From: Nostoc carneum NIES-2107
GTDB taxonomy: Bacteria > Cyanobacteriota > Cyanobacteriia > Cyanobacteriales > Nostocaceae
Length of the DNA stretch: 64,000 nucleotides
Assembly: GCA_002368155.1 (NCBI GenBank)
Contig: AP018180.1
Coordinates: 6,404,908-6,468,907, forward strand
Direction of reading: 5' to 3'
A program made the translations under genes and the position numbers. Below are positions 55,548-64,000 of the stretch, piece after piece. Below the pieces are notes generated by a model. The model was not told the origin of the DNA and made no database searches. It saw only the letters and a program-made list of their open reading frames with translations. Each line of letters opens with the position of its first letter. Within the stretch, counting starts at the first letter, position 1.

Positions 55548-57596
55548 ATGGAAGTTGTCGTGAATCAAAATAACCAAGCTCCAGAAACATTCACGGATTA
55601 CCGGAAAGTATTATTGACTTTAACCAGCGATCTCAAACGCTTACGAGAGTTTTCCAAAAAGCTAAATTTAGAAAAATCAATTTTCCTAATTGATGATGTT
55701 CTAGACCGTGTTCAGACAAATTCCTTTGCAGTCGCAGTTGTCGGAGAGTTCAAGCGGGGAAAGAGTACCTTCATCAATGCTCTACTTGGTCAAGAAATCT
55801 TGCCAGCTGATGTTTTACCTTGCTCTGCTACTCTCAACCGTGTAACCTATGGAGTTCAACCCTTAGTAAAGATCGTATTTAGGAATGGTCGAGAAGAAGA
55901 CGTAGCGATTGACAAGTTAGCTGATTACGTTACAAAGTTAACACCAGAGTCAGAAGAAACTGCTGCTAATGTAAAAGAAGCCGTAGTTTATTATCCAGTT
56001 CATTACTGTCAAAATAACGTAGACATCATTGATACGCCGGGGTTAAATGATGAAGCTAATATGACAGAGGTAACGCTTTCTGTCTTACCTCAAGTCGATG
56101 CCGCAATTATGGTAGTGATGGCTCAATCCCCCTTGTCTGAATATGAACGGGAATTTCTAGAAACCAAATTACTAACAAATGACCTGGGGCGAATTATCTT
56201 TGTAGTAACAGGAATTGACCGTTACAACAACCCCGGGGAGGCTGAAAAAGGAATTAAATATATTCAAGACCGCATCCAAAAGTTTATTTTAGATCGAGCT
56301 AAGGAGAAATATGGTGAGGATTCTCCAGAGTTTGAAGTCTACAAGAAAAAGATTGGTAAACCAAAGGTGTTTGGTCTTTCTGCTTACCAAGCCTTGCAAG
56401 CTAGGCGCACTGATGATAATGCTTTACTAACTCAGAGCCGTTTTCGCGAATTTGAAGAAGCCTTAGAGAAATTTCTTACACAAGAGCGAGGCGCTACTTT
56501 CTTGCAAGTACCAGTAAATCGGGCAATTGCTTCATCCAGCGAAATTCTCGCTACTCTCAAGCTTCAAGAAAACGCCTTAGCCATGAAGAAAGAAGAGTTT
56601 CAGGCAGCCTACGAAAAGTCAGACGCTGATATTAAAGGACTGCGAGACAGAAGCGCGGAAGAAATGAAGCGTATTGATGAAGCCTCTGAAAACGTCAAGC
56701 GTCATGTGCAGCCTTTAATCGAGCAGTTGGAAGACGAACTTAAGCAAGCTGCGGAGCAGGAAATTGAATCAATAGATATTAAACCTTCTGAACTCAGAAA
56801 TAAAAAGGCTCTAACTGATAGATTAGGTCGCTTGATTTCTAATGCTGTGGAAAAAGCAGCTCAAAAACAATCCGAGAAAATTCAGAGCGAAATTGAGCAG
56901 GGGCTATTGCAAGAGGTACAACGGCTTGAGGATTTTGCCAATTCTGTCGATTTAGTTCTCCAACGCATCGAAATGCATTTTCTTTCTGTTAATGCAGCTG
57001 ATACAGCTACAACTAATGAAACTGGAGAAAGCATAGTTGCTGCTATAGCGGTAGCGACAGGAATGGGTGGCGTTTGGGCAGGATTCCGTGAAGCCGGAGT
57101 TAAAGGAGCTGCTGTTGGCGCTGCTGGTAGTATTGGTACAGCTTTTACCGCTTATACAGTTGCAATAATGCTTGGGTTACCCCTTGCTTTTCCTGTATTT
57201 GTTGCCGTCACTGTTTTATCAATGCTCACGTCCCGCGAACTCGTCAAAATTGTGTTTGGTGATGACAGAGTAGAAATCTTTAAGGAGAATTATCAGAAAG
57301 CTGTTTTGCAAGAAATTGGGAAACAACTCAAGGAAAATCGCATTGAATCAAAAGTGAACGAACAAATATCTGAGATATTTTTTGCGTTGAAACAAAAAGT
57401 TCGTCAAGAGGTAGATTCACTACTGGATAATACTCAAAATCAGCTGTTTGAGCTACGTGACAAAAGGGCGCGAGATGAAGCTATAAATGACAACGAACGC
57501 CAAGAACTCCACAAAATAAGTGCTGAGACTCAGCGGATTCAAAACAATGCCCAACGTTTATCTCAGCAACTTATCCAGCAAGTGAATATATCGTAA
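55548..57596 (+). CDS. Dynamin-like GTPase, membrane-inserted member of a pair
   Basis: This 682-residue protein aligns without gaps with the first dynamin over its first ~230 residues, with G1 GEFKRGKST again at 66-74, DTPG at 162-165 and TGID at 221-224. Its C-terminal half holds helical segments (340-470) and a long hydrophobic stretch at about 495-565 (GAAGSIGTAFTAYTVAIMLG, LPLAFPVFVAVTVLSMLTSR), which should insert in the membrane as the paddle does in bacterial dynamins. ATG 55548 follows a GAGGTAAC. An unlike pair, one soluble and one membrane-anchored, recalls paired dynamins known in other bacteria (DynA/DynB of Streptomyces, the Campylobacter pair). The two genes are separated by the zinc-ribbon gene. 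Confidence 0.87.
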   Translation: MEVVVNQNNQAPETFTDYRKVLLTLTSDLKRLREFSKKLNLEKSIFLIDDVLDRVQTNSFAVAVVGEFKRGKSTFINALLGQEILPADVLPCSATLNRVTYGVQPLVKIVFRNGREEDVAIDKLADYVTKLTPESEETAANVKEAVVYYPVHYCQNNVDIIDTPGLNDEANMTEVTLSVLPQVDAAIMVVMAQSPLSEYEREFLETKLLTNDLGRIIFVVTGIDRYNNPGEAEKGIKYIQDRIQKFILDRAKEKYGEDSPEFEVYKKKIGKPKVFGLSAYQALQARRTDDNALLTQSRFREFEEALEKFLTQERGATFLQVPVNRAIASSSEILATLKLQENALAMKKEEFQAAYEKSDADIKGLRDRSAEEMKRIDEASENVKRHVQPLIEQLEDELKQAAEQEIESIDIKPSELRNKKALTDRLGRLISNAVEKAAQKQSEKIQSEIEQGLLQEVQRLEDFANSVDLVLQRIEMHFLSVNAADTATTNETGESIVAAIAVATGMGGVWAGFREAGVKGAAVGAAGSIGTAFTAYTVAIMLGLPLAFPVFVAVTVLSMLTSRELVKIVFGDDRVEIFKENYQKAVLQEIGKQLKENRIESKVNEQISEIFFALKQKVRQEVDSLLDNTQNQLFELRDKRARDEAINDNERQELHKISAETQRIQNNAQRLSQQLIQQVNIS

Positions 57597-57868
57597 AGTC
57601 TTTAGCTTAGAAAAGGCTATAAATCAAGTGGCAATAGTTCAAGAAAATAACCAATTAATGCGTAACTTAACGAGCCCACAAACAGGCAGAACCACCTGGG
57701 AGAAGTTTAGATTAAACATTATTTTTGTCCTGATAAAAATATCAGGCAATTTGTGTTTCCCATTTAGGTAAAAGTCGAAAAGCAAATAGACTTTAGATTA
57801 CATTGCGGCATCTGCAAAGTTCGGCAATGTTGATCTCAAATTCTTTGTCCCCAATTACCCATTACCCA

Positions 57869-58588
57869 TTACCCCACCAACCCCGAACGCAAGGCGCGAA
57901 CAGCAGCCTGTGTGCGGTCATCAGCGCAGAGTTTGTTGAGGATGTTGCGAACGTGGGTTTTGACGGTACCAACTGTGATGTAGAGTTTTTCGGCAATTTG
58001 ACCGTTGCTACAACCTGCAACAATCAATTCCAGAATTTCTAATTCCCGTTGTGTCAGGGGGTAGGTTTCTAAAACTTGTTCGTATTCTGATGCTAAAGCC
58101 TCAATTTTCACTGTTTTTGGCTTATCGCTGGTTTGGGTGTCTGTGGGTAAACCTTGCCGCATTTTCCGTAATACTACGTTAGCGATCGCGGGGTCAATCC
58201 AAGAGTTACCTGTAAATGTTGCTTGAATGGCTTCGGTTAATCTGCTAATACTAGTTTCTTTCATGTAGTACGAGTCTGCACCGGCAGCAAATGCAGCTAG
58301 TACGGCATCCTCTGTATGATCCATTGTCAGGATCAGAATTTTCGTGGCTTGTCCGGTTTCTGCTTGCTGGCGCTTAAATTTACGGGTGAGTTCAATGCCA
58401 TCCATGTCAGGTAAGCCAATATCTACCACTGCTACATCGGGTTTAGCAGTTTCTAAAAGTTTTAATCCTTGAGTGGCGTTGGCTGCTTCACCAATTACTT
58501 TCAGTCCACTCTGAGACTGTAGTGCAGCCTTTAGACCCATCCGAGTTAAATCGTGATCCTCAATTAAAATAATGCTAATTTCACTCAT
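57869..58588 (-). CDS. NarL/LuxR-family response regulator
   Basis: The receiver domain (about 1-125) has IEDHD, phospho-acceptor Asp56 in AVVDIGLPDMDG and the Lys in YYMKETS. A LuxR-type helix-turn-helix (about 175-235) follows with LTQRELEILELIVAGCSNGQ and VGTVKTHVRNILNKL. About 239 residues is ordinary. I chose MSEISIIL at 58588; an ATG at 58615 would add nine residues and cannot be excluded. The gene is divergent from a PAS kinase that may phosphorylate it (inference from position). Confidence 0.88.
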   Translation of the reverse strand: MSEISIILIEDHDLTRMGLKAALQSQSGLKVIGEAANATQGLKLLETAKPDVAVVDIGLPDMDGIELTRKFKRQQAETGQATKILILTMDHTEDAVLAAFAAGADSYYMKETSISRLTEAIQATFTGNSWIDPAIANVVLRKMRQGLPTDTQTSDKPKTVKIEALASEYEQVLETYPLTQRELEILELIVAGCSNGQIAEKLYITVGTVKTHVRNILNKLCADDRTQAAVRALRSGLVG

Positions 58589-58903
58589 TGCGACACTCAC
58601 GTTCTGTGACTCCATCTGCTTAAATACTAAGTTTTGTAAGGTATTTATCTACTTTTACCAAACCAAAGATAGATGATATTTACACTTTCGTGCATCCACC
58701 GATAGAAATAAGAAATTTGCGTTTTTTGGACTGGATAGATGTAAATATCTGGCCGCAGATGTATAGATATTTTACAAGAAAAAATGAAATATTTAGATAA
58801 ACTGCCGCTTGTCCTATTTTTTCGTTTTTAGCTAGAGAGCGATCGCTCATAAAACTTCCGACTATAGTTGTGAGATTAAGAGCTTGAAAATAAGCTAACA
58901 AAA
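58589..58903. other. Divergent promoter region of the two-component cluster
   Basis: About 315 bp between the NarL-type regulator and the PAS kinase. It is AT-rich with one HIP1 GCGATCGC site near 58839. A 73-codon minus-strand frame here lacks protein character. Confidence 0.5.
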
Positions 58904-60862
58904 ATGGAAAGATATCAACAAACTAAAGCTGGCATAGAACAAATTGAGCGACCAATGAGGGCAATATTTAACCAAAGTTTTGAATTTATTGCTCTCTTAG
59001 AGCCAGATGGCATTCTGATTGATATTAATCAGACAGCTTTAGATTTTAGCGGACTAACTAGTAATGATGTGGTCGGTTTGCCTTTATGGGAAGCTAGTTG
59101 GTGGCAGTTAACCAAAGCAAATCAGGTAAAAATCCGAGAAGCGATCGCTGTTGCTGCTAGTGGCGAATTGGTGCAAAATCGAGTTGAAATTCTGGGAACA
59201 GGTAATACAGTCGCTACTTTAGAATTTACAATTCGCCCGATTAAAAATCAAAGTGGGCGGATTATTTTGTTGATTTTCAAAGGTCGAGATTTAGGCGATC
59301 GCAAATTATTAACAGGCGAACACAGTGTTACAGCTAAGACAGAAAATGCTCACACTCAATTGCCATTTGATGCTGATATATTTCACAATATTCCCTTCGG
59401 TTTACAAATTTGGCATTTAGCCAAACCCAATAATCTTAAATCCTTACAATTATTAGCGGCTAATCCGGTTGCTAGTGAGTTGATGGGGATAAATTTATCA
59501 GAATATATCGGTAAATCAATTACAGAATTTTCTCCTGACAAGTTAATATTAAATCAGGCAAATATCGAACTTTATGCCAAAGTAGCTCTTTCCGGTCAAG
59601 GCGAAGTCAAACAAATTGATTACTGCAATCAAAATACTCCCTATAGTTTTTTCAATGTCAGAGTATTTCCCTTACCAAATCGTTGCGTAGGTGTAGCTTT
59701 CGATCATATTGCTCATTGTCAGTTAACAGAACAAGCCTTACAAGAAAGTGAGCAAAGATTTCAAATCATGGCTAATAATGCACCGATAATGATTTGGATG
59801 TCGGGATTAGATAAACTGTGCAATTTCTTTAATCAAAACTGGCTGGAATTTACTGGCCGGACAATGGAACAAGAATTAGGTAATGGCTGGTCACAGGGAG
59901 TACATCCCGAGGATTTGCAATATTGTTTAGCAACTTATATTACAGCCTTTGACAATCGCCAACCATTTAGTATGGAGTATCGCCTACGAAGGTTTGATGG
60001 CGAATATCGCTGGATATTAGATACAGGAACTCCCAGATTTACAACAGATGGTAATTTTGTGGGATATATCGGTTCATGTATTGATATTACCCATCACAAA
60101 CAAATTGAACAGGCTTTACAACAACGAGCTGAGGAACTTTCACGCTCTAACAAAATTCTGGCGCAAACCACCACAATTTTGCAAAAGCGCAATCAAGAAC
60201 TCGACCAATTTGCTTACGTTGCTTCCCACGACCTGAAAGCACCTTTAAGAGCGATCGCAAGTCTTTCCGAATGGTTAGAAGAAGACCTCAAGGGACAGCT
60301 TCCCCCAGAAAATCAACAGCAAATGCGTTTGCTGCGCGGGAGAGTGCGGCGCATGGAATCACTAATTAACGGTTTGCTGGAATATTCCCGCATTGGACGC
60401 ATTCAAACACCATCTTCTCAGGTAAATGTGGGTGTATTGCTCAAAGAAGTCATTGACTCTTTACAACCACCAGCAACTTTTCACATCGAAATTGCCCATA
60501 AAATGCCTACCTTGATTGCTAAACGCCTACCCCTACAACAAGTATTTGCAAATTTAATTGGCAATGCCATTCAGCATCACTCCCGAATAGATGGTATGGT
60601 CAACATATCAGTTCAAGACAGAGGAAAATACTACGAATTCACCATTGCAGATGATGGGCCGGGCATCTCCTCTGAGTATCACGATAAAATATTTACGATC
60701 TTCCAAACTTTAGAATCGCGCGATCGCAAAGAAAATACAGGTATTGGTTTAGCGATCGTCAAAAAAATTGTCGAAACAGAAGGAGGTACGATTAGCTTAG
60801 AATCCGCAGTCAATCAAGGGAGCATTTTTCGCTTTACCTGGCCCAAACAGCCTGATGAGTAA
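58904..60862 (+). CDS. Multi-PAS sensor histidine kinase
   Basis: Two or three PAS domains precede the kinase: about 15-130 (MRAIFNQSFEFIALLEPDGI), about 150-265 (a less clear one), and about 280-405 (RFQIMANNAPIMIWMSGLDK then a PAC-like MEYRLRRFDGEYRWILDTGT). HisKA follows with His442 in YVASHDLKAPLRAI, then HATPase with N-box NLIGNAIQHHS and G-boxes ADDGPGIS and GIGLAIVKK. There is no membrane segment, so it is cytoplasmic. A PAS ligand is not predictable. The 652-residue layout resembles the PAS kinases that in cyanobacteria pair with Rcp1-like regulators, and such a regulator gene lies 330 bp downstream. Confidence 0.9.
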   Translation: MERYQQTKAGIEQIERPMRAIFNQSFEFIALLEPDGILIDINQTALDFSGLTSNDVVGLPLWEASWWQLTKANQVKIREAIAVAASGELVQNRVEILGTGNTVATLEFTIRPIKNQSGRIILLIFKGRDLGDRKLLTGEHSVTAKTENAHTQLPFDADIFHNIPFGLQIWHLAKPNNLKSLQLLAANPVASELMGINLSEYIGKSITEFSPDKLILNQANIELYAKVALSGQGEVKQIDYCNQNTPYSFFNVRVFPLPNRCVGVAFDHIAHCQLTEQALQESEQRFQIMANNAPIMIWMSGLDKLCNFFNQNWLEFTGRTMEQELGNGWSQGVHPEDLQYCLATYITAFDNRQPFSMEYRLRRFDGEYRWILDTGTPRFTTDGNFVGYIGSCIDITHHKQIEQALQQRAEELSRSNKILAQTTTILQKRNQELDQFAYVASHDLKAPLRAIASLSEWLEEDLKGQLPPENQQQMRLLRGRVRRMESLINGLLEYSRIGRIQTPSSQVNVGVLLKEVIDSLQPPATFHIEIAHKMPTLIAKRLPLQQVFANLIGNAIQHHSRIDGMVNISVQDRGKYYEFTIADDGPGISSEYHDKIFTIFQTLESRDRKENTGIGLAIVKKIVETEGGTISLESAVNQGSIFRFTWPKQPDE

Positions 60863-61194
60863 AAGTGCTCAAGCTTATGGTACATAATCTATTAGTAAGC
60901 AACTCAGACCAATGACTGAGGACGGGCTAGCACCTGCTCATTTACAATTGGGTTGAGCATGATAAAGTAATTTATTTTACTTTTTATCAGCTACGTCTGC
61001 TTTCAGGGGCTAATAACCACCTGTTTATTAATTGCTTGCTAATGATAACCACACTGAGGTGAATTAATTTAGCAGGAGAAATTTTTTTATGTTCTCCATT
61101 TCGGAATATATTAGCTCTGCTGTAATAGCTATTTTAAGCTCATACATTAGAGATTAACCACATTGCTGAAAAAAAGAATATATAAAAGCGGAAG
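60863..61194. other. Intergenic region upstream of the Rcp1-like gene
   Basis: A TGCTCA...TGAGCA hairpin lies at about 60937-60961; the rest is AT-rich. No gene or clear promoter is seen. Confidence 0.45.
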
Positions 61195-61626
61195 ATGACA
61201 GAAAGAGTAATTAACATTCTATTAGTGGAGGACGATGAAGTTGATATCATGAATGTCAAGCGGGCATTCAAGAAAGTTAATATCACTAACCCGATTTATT
61301 TAGCCAATAATGGGCTAGAAGCATTAAATATGCTTCGCGGTCATGGTGACCAACCCCCTGTAATTCCCATAGAACGCCGCTTGATTCTCCTAGATTTAAA
61401 TATGCCCAAAATGGGCGGCATAGAATTTCTGCAAGAATTACGTTCTGACCCAAGGTTAAAAACAACTCCTGTGGTCGTCATGACGACATCAAATCAGGAT
61501 CAAGACCGAGTAGAAGCCTATAACTTAAATGTTGCTGGCTATATCTTAAAGCCTGTCACATTCTCCAATTTTGTCGAGATGATGGCAACTCTTAACAGGT
61601 ATTGGATACTGTGCGAAATGCCTTAA
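61195..61626 (+). CDS. Rcp1-like single-domain response regulator
   Basis: The 143-residue protein is a lone receiver domain with VEDDEVD, phospho-acceptor Asp67 in LILLDLNMPKMGG, Thr in MTTSNQ and Lys in GYILKPVTFS. The LDLNMPKMGG core and the basic insertion before it are typical of Rcp1, the partner regulator of cyanobacterial phytochrome Cph1, and of similar adaptors for other PAS kinases. It has no output domain, so it passes phosphate or binds partners. The neighbours upstream (PAS kinase) and downstream (receiver-kinase hybrid) suit a phosphorelay. Confidence 0.9.
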   Translation: MTERVINILLVEDDEVDIMNVKRAFKKVNITNPIYLANNGLEALNMLRGHGDQPPVIPIERRLILLDLNMPKMGGIEFLQELRSDPRLKTTPVVVMTTSNQDQDRVEAYNLNVAGYILKPVTFSNFVEMMATLNRYWILCEMP

Positions 61627-61807
61627 TCAGCTCATACCTAGGGAGTAAAATACCACATTTTTGATTGTATGTTGGGAATCAACAGCCATAAAGATGAAGC
61701 ATAGAAAGTAAGTATTACCCAATCTAAAATCTAATATTATTAGTTAAATAGCTTGAAAATGGTAATGCTATAGATCAACCTGTATTTGACAGCGAAAATA
61801 AAAGCCG

Positions 61808-63175
61808 ATGGAAGAGACGCTGAAAATTTTGGTTGTAGATGACGATGAAGTAGACCGAATGGCAGTACGACGTGCCCTGAAACAAGCAGGTGTGTCAATG
61901 GAACTGTCAGAAGTAGGCGTATGTAATGATGCGATCTCTACCCTCAAAACTACTACTTATGACTGCGTTTTTCTTGACTATCGCTTACCAGATGCTGATG
62001 GTTTGACCTTGATTCAAAAATTACGCGCTCTAGAAATTAAAGTACCTATTGTAGTGCTGACAGGTCAAGGAGATGACCAAATTGCTGTTGAGTTGATGAA
62101 AGCCGGTGCGACAGATTATTTATCCAAAGCTAAAGTCTCTGCAGAAATTTTGGCACAAGTTTTGCGAAATGCAATTCGCGTTCATCGAGCGGAAATGCAA
62201 GCTGCTTTGGCTCATCAGCAACTTAAAGAAAGTAACGAGCAACTGTTAAGAAAAAATCAAGAATTAGAAAGACAGCGGCAACAAATTCATCTACAAAATT
62301 TAAGATTATTAGAAGCATCACGCTTAAAATCGCAGTTTTTGGCAACAATTTCACATGAACTGCGAACTCCCATGAATGCCATTATTGGTTTTTCGCAAAT
62401 CTTACTACGTCCCAAATTTGGGCAACTTACAAATCAGCAAAAGGATATGGTAGAACGTATCCTCAATAATGGTAAACATTTGCTGATGTTATTAAACGAA
62501 GTTCTCGATTTTTCTAAGTTAGAAGCTGGCAGGTTTGAACTCAAGCCAGAATGGGTTGATTTGCCAAAAATCATTGATGCGACTGTCGCTGAAGTTAGTT
62601 CTTTAGCAGAAGTTAAGAATCTATCTTTATCTGTACAAATAGATTTAGAAAATCCCTTAATATTTAATGACTCTAGCCGTATCCAACAAATATTAGTTAA
62701 TTTACTGTCTAACGCCATAAAATTTACAGAGTCTGGGAATATTGGGGTTGAGGTAAGTGAACTACCAACCGATAGTATTGCCATTACTGTGCGCGATACG
62801 GGAATTGGTATTGCATCTCGAGATTTTAAATTAATTTTTGAAGCATTTCGGCAAGTCGATCAAAGTATTACTCGCAAATACCCAGGTACAGGTTTGGGTT
62901 TAGCAATTGTCGATTCCTTAGTCAAAATGATGAACGGCAGAATCATTCTCAAGAGCCTATTAGGAGTTGGCTCTATGTTTAGAATCGAATTGCCACGTCA
63001 AATCGCATTATCAACTACAAAAGTTGATGCTAATGCGTTAAAATATGATAATGATTATATTATTTGCTCTGCTCAGAATCCCCATCAAAGTTATTCGGAA
63101 TCGAGCCAAAATCCTCATAAATATCATTCAGAATCTCACAGGGTATCGATGGGTTCTCCTAACGTCAGGTTCTAA
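61808..63175 (+). CDS. Receiver-histidine kinase hybrid
   Basis: An N-terminal receiver (about 5-122) has VDDDEVD, Asp57 in VFLDYRLPDADG and Lys in YLSKAKVS. A coiled-coil linker (about 128-165) leads to HisKA with His183 in TISHELRTPMNAII and an HATPase with NLLSNAIKFTES, RDTGIGI and GTGLGLAIV. The receiver lies ahead of the kinase, as in cyanobacterial hybrids that accept a phosphate and then change kinase activity. The last ~50 residues are low-complexity (NPHQSYSESSQNPHKYHSES). It is followed after 32 bp by another hybrid of the same order. Confidence 0.92.
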   Translation: MEETLKILVVDDDEVDRMAVRRALKQAGVSMELSEVGVCNDAISTLKTTTYDCVFLDYRLPDADGLTLIQKLRALEIKVPIVVLTGQGDDQIAVELMKAGATDYLSKAKVSAEILAQVLRNAIRVHRAEMQAALAHQQLKESNEQLLRKNQELERQRQQIHLQNLRLLEASRLKSQFLATISHELRTPMNAIIGFSQILLRPKFGQLTNQQKDMVERILNNGKHLLMLLNEVLDFSKLEAGRFELKPEWVDLPKIIDATVAEVSSLAEVKNLSLSVQIDLENPLIFNDSSRIQQILVNLLSNAIKFTESGNIGVEVSELPTDSIAITVRDTGIGIASRDFKLIFEAFRQVDQSITRKYPGTGLGLAIVDSLVKMMNGRIILKSLLGVGSMFRIELPRQIALSTTKVDANALKYDNDYIICSAQNPHQSYSESSQNPHKYHSESHRVSMGSPNVRF

Positions 63176-63207
63176 AATTAATCCTAAAAAAGCTAAATTG
63201 ATAGATC

Positions 63208-64000
63208 ATGTCTGTTGCAGAAAATTCTAAAGTTTTTCGTATTCTGGCTGTTGATGATACTCAAGATAATCTCATATTAGTGCAAACAATTTTAGAAAGT
63301 GAAGGATATGAGATTGAACTAGTATCTGATGGTTTATCAGCTTTAAAAAAAGTTGAACAATCATCATTCGATTTAATTTTATTAGATGTGATGATGCCAG
63401 GGATGGATGGCTATGAAGTGACACGCCGCATCCGTGGAAACCCAGAGCTAAAGAAAATCTATATTCCCATTCTTCTGATCACCGCCTTTCATGAATCTAG
63501 CGTAGTGGAAGGTTTAGACGTTGGCGCTGACGATTTTATTCGCAAACCATTTGATACCGATGAACTACTAGCCAGAGTGCGATCGCTTTTACGCCTCAAA
63601 GAAAGTCTTGACGAACAAAGAAAAATGGCTCGTCAGAGAGAAGACTTTGTTTCTCGCCTCACCCACGATTTACGAACTCCATTAGTAGCAGCCGATCGGA
63701 TGCTGTATTTATTTCAGGAAGAAGCTTTCTGTAAAATCTCCCCTGAAATGAAACAAGCAATCAGCGTCATGATTCGCAGTAACCAAAACTTGATGCAAAT
63801 GGTCAATACCCTCCTTGAGGTTTCTCGCTTCGAGGCTGGTAAAAAAACCTTGAATTGGGAAAGTTGCGACCTCAAAGAAACAGCACAAGAAGTAGTTAGC
63901 GAACTGAACCCCCTAGCAATGGAGAAGCAGTTAACTCTAAAAGTAGATACTCATAAATTAGACTCACTAGGAGACAAAGCTGGTATAGTTATGGGTGACA
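63208..64000 (+). CDS. Second receiver-histidine kinase hybrid (cut by the window end)
   Basis: An ATG at 63208 opens a frame to the right edge. It encodes a receiver (about 10-130) with VDDTQDN, phospho-acceptor Asp60 in LLDVMMPGMDGYEV and Lys in FIRKPFDTDE, a short linker with ARQREDFVSRL, and the start of a HisKA domain with His153 in THDLRTPLVAAD. The HATPase part lies beyond the window. It is of the same architecture as the gene 32 bp upstream and likely cotranscribed with it. Its HDLRTPL box differs from the HELRTPM box of its neighbour, so the two are not recent copies. Confidence 0.92.
   Translation, partial: MSVAENSKVFRILAVDDTQDNLILVQTILESEGYEIELVSDGLSALKKVEQSSFDLILLDVMMPGMDGYEVTRRIRGNPELKKIYIPILLITAFHESSVVEGLDVGADDFIRKPFDTDELLARVRSLLRLKESLDEQRKMARQREDFVSRLTHDLRTPLVAADRMLYLFQEEAFCKISPEMKQAISVMIRSNQNLMQMVNTLLEVSRFEAGKKTLNWESCDLKETAQEVVSELNPLAMEKQLTLKVDTHKLDSLGDKAGIVMGD

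Overview
The window is chromosomal DNA from a filamentous, probably heterocyst-forming cyanobacterium (Nostocales: Nostoc/Calothrix/Tolypothrix-like). The evidence is the oxygenic photosynthesis genes (psbD-psbC, ycf4, psb27), many cyanobacteria-restricted families (DUF928, DUF2499, DUF3593, DUF3318), very frequent GCGATCGC (HIP1) octamers, and abundant heptanucleotide tandem repeats between genes. This assignment is inferred from gene content, not from a marker comparison.

Layout. 1-2.9 kb: psbC (cut by the window edge) and psbD on the minus strand, then ycf4. 3.2-9.7 kb: housekeeping and small conserved genes (lipoprotein cyclophilin, ketoacyl-ACP synthase, DUF928 protein, CsaB-type pyruvyl transferase, the translationally coupled DUF2499/DUF3593 membrane pair, hisA). 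9.7-13 kb: two tiny basic peptide genes, a MITE-like element, and two tandem paralogous coiled-coil proteins. 13.4-16.3 kb: a phosphate-type two-component system (sphR-sphS-like) with phoU and a strong terminator. 16.9-22.5 kb: Crp-family regulator, SLH/OprB porin, DUF3318 protein, di-haem peroxidase. 22.6-31 kb: GT2-GtrA glycosyltransferase and an AT-rich polytopic GT39-like protein, cofH, psb27, a GHL10 glycosidase-like protein, a DciA-like DUF721 protein, a Rieske ferredoxin. 31-46 kb: dipeptide ABC ATPase, ssb, FAD monooxygenase, UgpC/MalK-type ATPase, a second Crp-family regulator, Ser/Thr kinase, Omp85, an LpxB-related protein.

46.5-57.6 kb is the most unusual part. An AAA/Orc-like P-loop ATPase is followed 12 bp later by a 1542-residue STAND NTPase with TPR-like repeats and 14 WD40 blades. 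Its 3' end overlaps the gene of a soluble dynamin-like GTPase. Further on lie a zinc-ribbon membrane protein on the opposite strand and a second dynamin-like GTPase that carries a hydrophobic membrane segment. Several WD40 blades are almost identical at DNA level. Together this resembles an NLR-like sensor wired to a paired membrane-remodelling dynamin, and is my main candidate for an undescribed system (inference; no function is demonstrated by sequence).

57.8-64 kb is a dense two-component cluster: a NarL-type regulator divergent from a multi-PAS kinase, an Rcp1-like single-domain regulator, and two receiver-kinase hybrids, the last cut by the window end.

Intergenic DNA is rich in repeats: heptamer arrays, GACGCGAT...ATCGCGTC palindromes, a MITE-like family, a large C/G-rich inverted repeat, and a 21-bp minisatellite open on both strands. 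I saw no rRNA, tRNA, CRISPR array or complete insertion sequence.
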